Assembly: GCF_002355895.1 (NCBI RefSeq)
Contig: NZ_AP017652.1
Span: 1,583,001 to 1,647,000 of the forward strand
Length of the DNA stretch: 64,000 nt
Source of the DNA: Streptococcus sp. NPS 308
GTDB lineage: Bacteria; Bacillota; Bacilli; Lactobacillales; Streptococcaceae
Direction of reading: 5' to 3'
The notes beneath the pieces were generated by a model that was given only the letters and a program-made list of their open reading frames with translations, was not told where the DNA came from and ran no database searches. The position numbers were made by a program, and so were the translations under genes. Positions 50,954 to 61,300 of the stretch are shown in pieces; the stretch's first letter is position 1, and the number at the start of each line of letters is the position of its first letter.

Positions 50954-53035
50954 TTAGTCTTCACCTTTGTTTTTCTTAATGATTTCTTCTTGTACTGACT
51001 TAGGTACATCTTCGTAGTGGTCGAATACCATCATGAAAGTACCACGTCCTTGTGATGCAGAACGAAGAACTGTTGCGTAACCGAACATTTCAGCAAGTGG
51101 AACGTAAGCACGAACGATTTGGCTGTTACCGTGTGCTTCCATACCATCTACACGTCCACGACGAGCAGTTACGTGACCCATAACATCACCAAGGTTTTCT
51201 TCTGGAACAGTGATTGTTACAAGCATCATTGGTTCAAGGATAGCTGGTTGTGCAGTCTTAGCAGCTTCTTTAAGTGCAAGAGATGCAGCGATCTTGAAGG
51301 CAGTTTCAGATGAGTCGACATCGTGGTATGAACCATCGTAAAGCTTAGCTTTAACGTCAACCATTGGGTAACCAGCAAGAACACCGTTAGCCATAGATTC
51401 TACCAAACCTTTTTCTACCGCTGGGATAAATTCACGAGGAACGACACCACCGACGATTGCGTTTTCGAATTCGAACCCTTTACCTTCTTCGTTTGGAGTA
51501 AATTCAATCCATACATCACCGAATTGACCTTTACCACCAGACTGACGTTTGAAGAATCCACGTGCTTGAGTAGAAGCGCGGAATGTTTCACGGTAAGATA
51601 CTTGAGGAGCACCTACGTTCGCTTCAACTTTGAACTCACGACGCATACGGTCAACAAGGACGTCAAGGTGAAGCTCACCCATACCAGAGATAACTGTTTC
51701 ACCAGTTTCAACGTTAGTTTCAACGCGGAATGTTGGATCTTCTTCAGCCAATTTTTGAAGGGCGATACCCATCTTGTCTTGGTCTGCTTTAGATTTTGGT
51801 TCAACCATCAATTGGATAACTGGTTCTGGAACGTTGATTGACTCAAGAATGATTTTGGCTTTTTCATCTGTCAATGAGTCACCAGTTGTAGTGTCTTTCA
51901 AACCAACGGCAGCAGCGATATCACCTGAGTATACAGTGTCGATTTCTTGACGGCTGTTAGCGTGCATTTGAAGGATACGTCCGATACGTTCACGTTTACC
52001 TTTAGATGTGTTCAATACGTATGAACCTGACTGAAGAACACCTGAGTAAACACGGAAGAATGTCAAACGACCTACGAATGGGTCAGTCATGATCTTGAAG
52101 GCAAGAGCTGAAAATGGCTCTTCATCAGATGCTGGACGAGTTTCTTCTTCTTCAGTATCTGGGTTGATACCCTTGATCGCTGGGATATCAAGTGGGCTTG
52201 GAAGGTAGTCGATAACCGCATCAAGCATCAATTGAACACCTTTGTTCTTGAAGGCTGAACCACACAATACTGGGAAGAATTCAACGTTGATAGTCGCTTT
52301 ACGGATACCAGCTTTCAATTCTTCGTTAGTGATTTCTTCACCTTCGAGGTATTTCATCATCAATTCTTCGTCAGTTTCAGCAACTGCTTCAACCAATTTT
52401 TCACGGTATTCTTGTGCTTGGTCAAGGTATTCAGCTGGAATATCTTCTTCAAGGATATCTGTACCAAGGTCGTTAGTATAGATTTCAGCTTTCATCTTGA
52501 TCAAGTCGATGATTCCACGGAAGTCATCTTCAGCACCGATTGGCAATTGAATTGGGTGTGCATTTGCTTGAAGACGGTCATGAAGTGTGCTTACTGAGTA
52601 AAGGAAGTCAGCACCGATTTTGTCCATTTTGTTGGCAAATACGATACGTGGAACTCCGTATTCAGTTGCTTGACGCCAAACAGTTTCAGTTTGAGGCTCA
52701 ACACCTGATTGTGAGTCAAGAACTGTAACCGCACCGTCCAATACACGAAGAGAACGTTGTACTTCGATTGTGAAGTCCACGTGTCCTGGTGTGTCGATGA
52801 TGTTTACGCGGTGGTTGTTCCATTGAGCTGTTGTCGCAGCAGATGTGATAGTGATACCACGTTCTTGCTCTTGCTCCATCCAGTCCATTTGTGACGCACC
52901 TTCGTGAGTTTCACCGATTTTGTGGATTTTACCAGTGTAGTAAAGGATACGCTCAGTTGTAGTTGTTTTACCGGCGTCGACGTGAGCCATGATACCGATA
53001 TTACGAGTTTTTTCAAGTGAAAATTCGCGTGCCAT
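50954..53035 (-). CDS. fusA: Elongation factor G
   Basis: A 693-aa translational GTPase driving ribosome translocation. G1 is [15 protein letters not shown] at about residue 17, switch I contains [11 protein letters not shown]3 is [10 protein letters not shown]4 is NKMD near residue 137. Domains II-V follow, with RGRVDGME in domain V. Full length. Last gene of the str operon, but with a terminator and its own extended -10 upstream, so it can be expressed separately from rpsL and rpsG. Confidence 0.97.
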   Translation of the reverse strand: MAREFSLEKTRNIGIMAHVDAGKTTTTERILYYTGKIHKIGETHEGASQMDWMEQEQERGITITSAATTAQWNNHRVNIIDTPGHVDFTIEVQRSLRVLDGAVTVLDSQSGVEPQTETVWRQATEYGVPRIVFANKMDKIGADFLYSVSTLHDRLQANAHPIQLPIGAEDDFRGIIDLIKMKAEIYTNDLGTDILEEDIPAEYLDQAQEYREKLVEAVAETDEELMMKYLEGEEITNEELKAGIRKATINVEFFPVLCGSAFKNKGVQLMLDAVIDYLPSPLDIPAIKGINPDTEEEETRPASDEEPFSALAFKIMTDPFVGRLTFFRVYSGVLQSGSYVLNTSKGKRERIGRILQMHANSRQEIDTVYSGDIAAAVGLKDTTTGDSLTDEKAKIILESINVPEPVIQLMVEPKSKADQDKMGIALQKLAEEDPTFRVETNVETGETVISGMGELHLDVLVDRMRREFKVEANVGAPQVSYRETFRASTQARGFFKRQSGGKGQFGDVWIEFTPNEEGKGFEFENAIVGGVVPREFIPAVEKGLVESMANGVLAGYPMVDVKAKLYDGSYHDVDSSETAFKIAASLALKEAAKTAQPAILEPMMLVTITVPEENLGDVMGHVTARRGRVDGMEAHGNSQIVRAYVPLAEMFGYATVLRSASQGRGTFMMVFDHYEDVPKSVQEEIIKKNKGED

Positions 53036-53071
53036 GAGGTTTTTTTCTCCTATTTTTTTAATTTCTAATCT

Positions 53072-53077
53072 ATTATA
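53072..53077 (-). promoter_or_regulatory. Internal promoter for fusA (extended -10)
   Basis: Minus-strand TGT then TATAAT, about 37 bp before the fusA start; no good -35 element. It lies directly after the hairpin at 53088-53118. Confidence 0.6.
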
Positions 53078-53087
53078 ACACGATTTT

Positions 53088-53118
53088 AATAAAAACGGAT
53101 AGGCAGGACCTACCCGTT
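53088..53118 (-). terminator. Terminator or attenuator between rpsG and fusA
   Basis: AACGGATAGG (53094-53103) pairs, with one mismatch, with CCTACCCGTT (53109-53118); on the minus strand TTTATT follows. Confidence 0.7.
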
Positions 53119-53145
53119 CTCAATGTTTATCTCGTTTTTGTTGGT

Positions 53146-53167
53146 TTCAACTTGTATACAAGTTGAA
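53146..53167. repeat. 22-bp perfect palindrome in the rpsG-fusA spacer
   Basis: TTCAACTTGTA followed by its exact reverse complement TACAAGTTGAA. It can be a protein-binding dyad or an RNA hairpin in the readthrough transcript. The surrounding 277-bp spacer has no gene. Confidence 0.7.
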
Positions 53168-53312
53168 TTGAACTCGGGCTAAAAGCTCAAGTTAACTGAT
53201 TCGAACTCGAGCGAGGCCCGGTGCAAAAAAGATAAACTGCTTTGTGTTCACGGAACACTGCATCAGTTTCCTATTTTTGCCTTGGGCCTTTGCCGCTCTT
53301 AGTATCATTTTA

Positions 53313-53783
53313 TTACCAACGGAAGTGTGCGAAGGCACGGTTAGCTTCAGCCATACGGTGAGTGTCTTCACGTTTCTTAACTGCTGCACCAGTGTTGTTC
53401 GCAGCGTCCAAGATTTCTTTCGCAAGACGGTCTTGCATTGTGTGTTCACCACGAAGGCGAGCGATGGTTACCAACCAACGAAGTCCAAGTGTTGTACGAC
53501 GTTCTGGACGAACTTCAACTGGGACTTGGTAGTTAGATCCACCAACACGACGTGCACGTACTTCAAGTACAGGCATGATGTTTTCCATAGCTGTTTCAAA
53601 TACTTCAAGTGCATCGTTACCAGTAGCTTCTTTGATTTGCTCAAAAGCACCGTAAACGATTGAAGCAGCTGTACCACGTTTACCGTCAAGCATAACGCGG
53701 TTGATAAGACGAGTAACTAATTGTGAATTGTAAAGCGGATCTGGCAATACTTCACGTTTTGGAGCTCTATTTTTACGACTCAT
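53313..53783 (-). CDS. rpsG: Ribosomal protein S7
   Basis: A 156-aa primary 16S-binding protein of the 30S head. It begins [20 protein letters not shown] and ends with the [18 protein letters not shown] helix. Both are typical; length is standard. Starts 19 bp after rpsL. Confidence 0.97.
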   Translation of the reverse strand: MSRKNRAPKREVLPDPLYNSQLVTRLINRVMLDGKRGTAASIVYGAFEQIKEATGNDALEVFETAMENIMPVLEVRARRVGGSNYQVPVEVRPERRTTLGLRWLVTIARLRGEHTMQDRLAKEILDAANNTGAAVKKREDTHRMAEANRAFAHFRW

Positions 53784-53802
53784 TTCTCTTTATCCCCTTT
53801 CC

Positions 53803-54219
53803 TTATGCTTTTTTCGGACGTTTAGTACCGTATTTAGAACGGCCTTGTTTACGATCGTTAACACCTGCAGTATCAAGTGCACCACGGACGATATGGTAAC
53901 GTACCCCTGGAAGGTCTTTTACACGTCCACCGCGAAGAAGCACCACGCTGTGTTCTTGCAAGTTGTGTCCGATACCTGGGATGTAGGCAGTAACTTCGAT
54001 AAGGTTGCTCAAACGTACACGAGCGAATTTACGAAGGGCAGAGTTAGGTTTTTTAGGTGTCATTGTTCCAACACGAGTTGCTACACCACGTTTTTGTGGT
54101 GAAGAAACGTTTGTTTGAACTTTTTTATGACTGTTGTAACCAACGTTCAAAGCTGGTGATTTAGATTTTTCTACTTTTGATTTACGCGGTTTGCGAACCA
54201 ATTGGTTAATTGTAGGCAT
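53803..54219 (-). CDS. rpsL: Ribosomal protein S12
   Basis: A 138-aa decoding-centre protein starting [15 protein letters not shown]. Lys56 in TPKKPNS and Lys101 in GGRVKDLPG, the positions altered in streptomycin-resistant streptococci, are the wild-type residues, so no resistance mutation is visible. First gene of the str operon with a structured leader. Confidence 0.97.
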   Translation of the reverse strand: MPTINQLVRKPRKSKVEKSKSPALNVGYNSHKKVQTNVSSPQKRGVATRVGTMTPKKPNSALRKFARVRLSNLIEVTAYIPGIGHNLQEHSVVLLRGGRVKDLPGVRYHIVRGALDTAGVNDRKQGRSKYGTKRPKKA

Positions 54220-54349
54220 CTACATTCTCCTGTGTTTTTTTATTTTTGGTGATGATACACTTGGTGACAGCTATCATCTGTGTGTACTTTTGCAACATTT
54301 GTCAGCACGTCCCTGTACACTTTTGAGAGACCAAAAGTAAAAAGTACCG
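54220..54349 (-). other. Structured 5' leader of rpsL
   Basis: About 130 nt between the predicted start site and rpsL. Two inverted repeats are visible: GATGATA (54251-54257) with TATCATC (54272-54278), and ACTTTTG (54319-54325) with CAAAAGT (54332-54338). No ORF. It may hold a regulatory site for an autogenous ribosomal protein, by analogy with other r-protein operons; that is inference. Confidence 0.45.
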
Positions 54350-54355
54350 TCTAAT

Positions 54356-54385
54356 ATTGTAACACATTTTTTCTATCCTTGTCAA
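54356..54385 (-). promoter_or_regulatory. Promoter of the str operon
   Basis: Minus-strand TTGACA (54380-54385), 18-bp spacer, TACAAT (54356-54361) preceded by TGT. Confidence 0.82.
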
Positions 54386-54451
54386 TATTTTTTTCGTTTT
54401 TATTCTGATCTTTTATCTCTTTGACACTAGTTCTAACCGCTTTTCTAAACC

Positions 54452-54474
54452 AAAAAGGAGGCAAAATTGCCTCC
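54452..54474 (-). terminator. Terminator of the two-component operon
   Basis: GGAGGCAA (54457-54464) and TTGCCTCC (54467-54474); the minus strand then reads TTTTTGG. About 60 bp after the response regulator stop. Confidence 0.85.
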
Positions 54475-54536
54475 TCCTTTCTTGTATGGATTTCCTTCAA
54501 TTTAGCAATCATTTGAGTTGTTTTTTATCTTTCTTA

Positions 54537-56235
<1,699 letters not shown>

Positions 56236-56239
56236 AGAT

Positions 56240-56980
56240 TTATTTTACCTCGATCCGTTTTTTCAGTTGGATTACCAATACACCAAAGAAAACTGTATAA
56301 CCTAGTACAACCAAAGCAGAAAGAATATTAAATTCATGGTGCTCCAAATAAGTAGAGACAACCTGCATCAGTTGATAGGTTGGAGTCAGTTTTCCAATAG
56401 ATTGGAGCCATTCTGGGAAGGAATTCAAAGGAAACCACAGTCCACCTAGGACAGCCAAAGCAATATAGGCAATATTTCCAATAACCGTCATCAGTTGAGC
56501 ACTGGGAAGCAAGCTCACCAAGACACCCATGCTGATAAAGACCACGCTTCCGACCAGTAAAATAACACCAATCACCAACCAGTCAAGCCAAGGCAGAGTC
56601 ACTCCGCGGACAAAATGACCAACCGAAAAGACAACTATAATTGATAACAAGAAAGTCAGCAGAGTACTGAACAGTTTTGATACATAATATTCTACCATAG
56701 ATACCGGAGAATGTTGAATCAATTTTTGCCAGTTGTTTGTCTTATCAGACTCGAGTGTGCTAGGGATACTGAAAAAGGCGCTTGACATGATACTAAAGAG
56801 AGTCATGGCAAAAAGATAGGCTTGAAGAACAATTTCTGGAACATCTGACCCTGACATCATACCAGAAAAGATAAGGTAAAACACACTTGGAAGTCCGATG
56901 GATAGCAAGTAGTAGACGGCTTGCCGTTTCATCAGAATGATTTCCACTTTCATGAGACTTGTCATATTTTTCATCGTCAA
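56240..56980 (-). CDS. ABC-2 type transporter permease
   Basis: A 246-aa protein with six membrane spans of the ABC2_membrane family; WFPLNSFPEWLQSIGKLTPTY is the conserved extracellular pre-helix before the last spans. Partner of the ATPase encoded 6 bp upstream. Substrate unknown; such exporters next to NarL-type systems often move lipids, antibiotics or peptides. Confidence 0.9.
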   Translation of the reverse strand: MTMKNMTSLMKVEIILMKRQAVYYLLSIGLPSVFYLIFSGMMSGSDVPEIVLQAYLFAMTLFSIMSSAFFSIPSTLESDKTNNWQKLIQHSPVSMVEYYVSKLFSTLLTFLLSIIVVFSVGHFVRGVTLPWLDWLVIGVILLVGSVVFISMGVLVSLLPSAQLMTVIGNIAYIALAVLGGLWFPLNSFPEWLQSIGKLTPTYQLMQVVSTYLEHHEFNILSALVVLGYTVFFGVLVIQLKKRIEVK

Positions 56981-56986
56981 TCTCCT

Positions 56987-57862
56987 TTAGTCTTGAGTCG
57001 TTTCGAAGATACTGTCTAAGAGAGTTCGATTGCGAACTTCAATTTCTTCGATCGTGCAGCCCTGTTCTTGCAAGGCTTCCCATACCTGGCTGGCTTCTTT
57101 GGTTGTGAAGGAAAGAGCATTTTGCTTGATTTCAATCTCTTGAACCATAGTCAAGGTACTAACAAAATCCTGATAGGTTAGAGGCACCGTAAAGTGTTTT
57201 TCTTGTTCTTCACCACGCATGGCATAAGGCGTCGTGTCACGAATCAATTCTCCCTTGTGTAGGACCAAAATGCGGTCAGCCGTATGTTCTACCTCTTCGA
57301 TATAGTGAGAAGAATAGACAATGGTAACACCATTTTTCTTTAACTGATTGACAATTTCCCAAAAATGCTGACGTGTCGAGGTATCCATGGCAGCAGTTGG
57401 CTCGTCTAAAAATAGAATTTTCGGACGACCTATTAGTGTCAACACAAAAGAGAACAAACGTTTTTGCCCACCAGACAACTTGCCCGCTAGCTGATTTTTC
57501 TGCTTATCTGAGAATCTCAGCAAGTCATCAATTTCTTTGTCTGAAAGACTGTCGGGATAAAGTGACTTGAAAAAAGATAGAAGTTCTTTCACTTTCAAGC
57601 TTTGGACAACTGCATTTTCTTGGGGCAAGACAGAAATAAGCTGTTTTAATCGAGGATCTGTTGGTGCAAAGCCTTGAATGGCGACCCGACCTGAGCTCAT
57701 GAACTTGTCACCCAAGAGGCAATCAATCAAGGTTGTTTTTCCTGCTCCGTTAGGCCCGATCAAGGCGACACATTCACCATCGTTGATTTCAAAAGAGATG
57801 TTCCGCAGGATTTCCTTGTCTTTTATTTTCTTACTCAATTTCTCAACTTTAATCACAGTCAT
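56987..57862 (-). CDS. ABC transporter ATP-binding protein
   Basis: A 291-aa ATPase: Walker A GPNGAGKTT near residue 36, signature KLSGGQKRL near residue 128, Walker B KILFLDEPTAAMD and switch His in YSSHYIEE. The C-terminal 70 residues form a small extra domain typical of drug/lipid export ATPases. Its start overlaps the small membrane protein gene by 14 bp. Confidence 0.94.
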   Translation of the reverse strand: MTVIKVEKLSKKIKDKEILRNISFEINDGECVALIGPNGAGKTTLIDCLLGDKFMSSGRVAIQGFAPTDPRLKQLISVLPQENAVVQSLKVKELLSFFKSLYPDSLSDKEIDDLLRFSDKQKNQLAGKLSGGQKRLFSFVLTLIGRPKILFLDEPTAAMDTSTRQHFWEIVNQLKKNGVTIVYSSHYIEEVEHTADRILVLHKGELIRDTTPYAMRGEEQEKHFTVPLTYQDFVSTLTMVQEIEIKQNALSFTTKEASQVWEALQEQGCTIEEIEVRNRTLLDSIFETTQD

Positions 57863-58043
57863 GAGATTCTCCTTTCAACCACTTCATTCCCATAGGGAAA
57901 ACAACGAAAATCATTAATCCAAAACCCCAAGCACCACGAATGAATTGGCGAAGCAAGGTTTGGTCAAACCAACCAGTAAACATTTCCACTAACCATACCA
58001 AGAGTGACAGGCCGATAAAGAAATAGATGATTGCTTTTTTCAT
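57849..58043 (-). CDS. Small two-span membrane protein
   Basis: A 64-aa protein with two hydrophobic segments (IIYFFIGLSLLVWLVEMF and AWGFGLMIFVVFPMGM). Family not recognised. It overlaps the gene before it by 4 bp (ATGA) and the ABC ATPase after it by 14 bp, so it is translationally coupled in the operon and may be an accessory part of the transporter or the sensor. Confidence 0.75.
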   Translation of the reverse strand: MKKAIIYFFIGLSLLVWLVEMFTGWFDQTLLRQFIRGAWGFGLMIFVVFPMGMKWLKGESHDCD

Positions 58044-58228
58044 TCCTCAAACTCCTTTTTCACATCTCTGACTAATTTCAAACCTTCTCTGACAAGCCAA
58101 GACATTATCCCAAAGCCAGCAAAGAGCTCCCAAGGAAAATGATAGAAATCCTTGTCCAATCCTGAAAACATGAGATAGGTCATAACTCCTGCTGCTACCA
58201 AACTCACTGCGACAATCATTTTATTTTT
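58040..58228 (-). CDS. Small membrane protein, first gene of the two-component/ABC operon
   Basis: From the ATG at 58228 a 62-aa protein (MKNKMIVAVSLVAAGVMTYL...) with two hydrophobic segments and a basic/acidic tail LVRDVKKEFEE. A 72-codon reading from 58258 is possible but GGAGGAAGAAGAA immediately before 58228 is a strong ribosome binding site. Family not recognised. It resembles the next small protein in size and topology, so they may form a pair. Confidence 0.75.
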   Translation of the reverse strand, partial: KNKMIVAVSLVAAGVMTYLMFSGLDKDFYHFPWELFAGFGIMSWLVREGLKLVRDVKKEFEE

Positions 58229-58258
58229 CATTTCTTCTTCCTCCATTTCATACTTCAA

Positions 58259-58323
58259 TTATAGTCTTTTGAAGTTGGCGGAGCTAGATGCTTCTGTCAC
58301 TAGGAAATATGACAAATGTCATA
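58259..58323 (-). promoter_or_regulatory. Operon promoter with TGTCA/TGACA operator
   Basis: Minus-strand TATAAT (58259-58264) without a usable -35. Upstream are TGTCA (58296-58300), TGACA (58311-58315) and TGTCA (58318-58322); the last two form the 14-bp dyad ATGACAAATGTCAT (58310-58323). Position just upstream of a -35-less promoter fits an activator such as the NarL-type regulator at the end of this operon. Confidence 0.6.
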
Positions 58324-58350
58324 AAAAAAGAACCGATTTCTCGGTTCTTA
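58324..58350 (-). terminator. Terminator of the CshA-type gene
   Basis: AAGAACCGA (58329-58337) and TCGGTTCTT (58342-58350) with a T7 run on the minus strand. It abuts the operator of the following operon. Confidence 0.92.
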
Positions 58351-58357
58351 AAAATGA

Positions 58358-61300
58358 TTAGTCTGATTCATCGTTTCGTTTCTTTTTACCTAGCAATCCA
58401 AGTGTCATGACACCTGCTAGGGCTGTCAGAATTCCTAGATTTTTCAAACCATCTTCTTGACTTCCTGTATTTGGAAGTTGATTTTTTTCTACAGAGATGT
58501 TTTGAGTCAATTGATCTGGTTTCGAATCAGCTACTGAAAGTTCTTTTTTATCAGAAGGCTTCACTTGCTCTGGAAGTTCTACTACTGTTGGAGTATAGAA
58601 TCCTGAAAGGATCTTTCCATTGCGATCTTTACGGATCACTTTTACACCTTTGGCTTGTCCTACAAAGTCTGCCTCAGGAGTAAATGTGACGGTGCCATCT
58701 GGCGCAATCGTGTAAGTTCCTTCACCTGGAACGACTTTTTCAGTTGTTCCATCTTCAAAGGTTGGCGGAACTGTCAGATCGACATCACCTGTAAAGTTTG
58801 GTTTACCAGTCTGAGTTTGACCTTTAAGACCTTCTGATGTCGCATCACTCACTTGTGTTTGTCCAAGGACAGTTGGTGTATAGTGAGTAGTAACTACATT
58901 TCCATACATATCCAAACGTTTCACAACCAATCCTTTAGCTGTACCAACAAAGTCTGGTTCTGGAGTAAAGGTAATCTTACCATCTTTATCAATTGTATAA
59001 CTTCCTTCACCCGGAACAACCATAGTCGTGCTACCATCCTCAAATATTGGTGGAACTGTACTATCGATATGTCCTTCAAACGTTGGGGTTGCCACTTGTG
59101 GTTGGCCTTTTGCTCCTGTAGAAGCCGTGTCATGACCAGTAGATGGATCTACAACTGTTGGACGATAAGTCGCAGTAACTGAGGTACCATTCTTATCCTT
59201 ACGGACAATCGTTACGCCAGTTCCTTTTCCTACAAAATTAGCTTCTGGAGTGAAGGTGACGGTGCCATCTGGTGAGATAGCATAAGTTCCTTCACCTGGA
59301 ATCACTTTTTCAGTTGATCCATTTTCAAATGTTGCTGCCACTGTTTCATCGATTGGAACAAGCGGATTACCACCTTGGAAGCTTGGAGTTCCTGTTTGAA
59401 CAAGCCCCTTAATGTTAACTGAAGAAGTATCTTTACCAGTTGGTGTTACTTTCGTAAACTCTGGGCTGTAAGTCGCAGTGACTGGGGTGCCATTCTTATC
59501 CACACGCTTCACTGTAACTGGAGCTGGGTTTCCAACAAACTGTTTATCTGGAGTGAAAGTTACAGTTCCGTCTGGTGCAATCGTGTAAGTTCCTTGACCT
59601 GGAATAGATTTCTCTTTGCTTCCATTTGCGAAGGTTGGCTCTACTGTTTCATCGATTGGAACCAGTGGGTCACCACCTTGGAAGGTTGGGGTGCCGGTTT
59701 GTGGAAGTCCTTGAGGACCTGTGCTGGTTGCACCGGTTCCAGTTGGGGTTACTTTCGTAAACTCTGGACTGTAAGTTGCAGTAACTGGGGTGCCATTCTT
59801 ATCTACTCGTTTCACTGTGACTGGATCTGGGGTTCCGACAAACTGCTTGTTTGGTGTGAAGGTCATTGTTCCGTCTGGCGCAATCGTGTAAGTCCCTTGA
59901 CCTGGAATAGATTTCTCTTTGCTTCCATCTGCGAAGGTTGGCTCAACTGTTTCATCAATTGGAACCAGTGGATCACCACCAGCAAACGTTGGAGTCCCGG
60001 TTTGTGGAACACCCTGAGGACCTGTGCTGGTTGCGCCAGTTCCTGTAGGAGTGACCTTAGTCACTGTTGATGTATAAGTCGCAGTAACCTCTGTACCGTT
60101 CTTATCTACACGTTTGACTGCGACTGGAGCTGGAGTACCAACATATTGTTTTTCTGGCGTAAAGGTGATAGAGCCATCTGGATTGATGCTGTATTCACCT
60201 ACACCTGAAACGGTTTTCGTTGACTGTCCATCTTCGAAAGTCATTGGTTTCGTATCATCAATTGGAACCAATGGATTCCCTTCTGTGAAGGTTGGGGTAC
60301 CTTTTTGCGGTTGACCTTGGATACCATTTGAAGTGGCGTCCGTTGAAGTTGGGATTACTTCTTTCACCACCGCTTGGTACTTGACAGTAACAGGAGTGCC
60401 GTTGGCATCCACACGAGTCAATTCAAGCTCTGGTGTTTCACCCTTGAACTGCTTATCTGGGGTGAAGGTCACCTTGCCGTCTGCGTCCACTTCGAACTTA
60501 CCAACATTTGGCACTTCCTTCACAGCTGTTCCATTGTCAAATAGTGGAGTCGAATCTGCTGGGAATGGAACCGAGTCATGACCTGGGGTGAAGGTCACTT
60601 TACCTTCTTGAACCTGACCTTGCAGACCCTCTGTCTTATCTCCCGTACCAGTTGGTGTTACTTTCGTGAACTCTGGACTGTAGGTCGCAGTCACTGGAGT
60701 GCCATTCTTATCCACACGTTTCACTGTGATTGGATCTGGGTTTCCGACAAACTGCTTGTCTGGAGTGAAGGTTACAGTTCCATCTGGCGCAATTGTGTAG
60801 GTTCCTTGTTCTGGAGTCACTTTTTCCTTGCTTCCATCTGCGAAGGTTGGCTCAACTGTTTCATCAATTGGAACCAGTGGATCACCACCAGCAAACGTTG
60901 GAGTCCCGGTTTGTGGAACACCCTGAGGACCTGTGCTGGTTGCGCCAGTTCCTGTAGGGGTTACCTTAGTCACTGTTGGGGTATAAGTCGCAGTAACTGG
61001 GGTACCATTCTTATCCACACGTCTGACTGTGACTGGAGCTGGAGTACCAACATATTGTTTTTCTGGCGTAAAGGTGATAGAGCCATCTGGATTGATGCTG
61101 TATTCACCTACACCTGAAACGGTTTTCGTTGACTGTCCATCTTCGAAAGTCATTGGTTTCGTATCATCAATTGGAACCAATGGATTACCTTCTGTGAAGG
61201 TTGGGGTACCTTTTTGCGGTTGACCTTGGATACCATTTGAAGTGGCGTCCGTTGAAGTTGGGATTACTTCTTTCACCACCGCTTGGTACTTGACAGTAAC

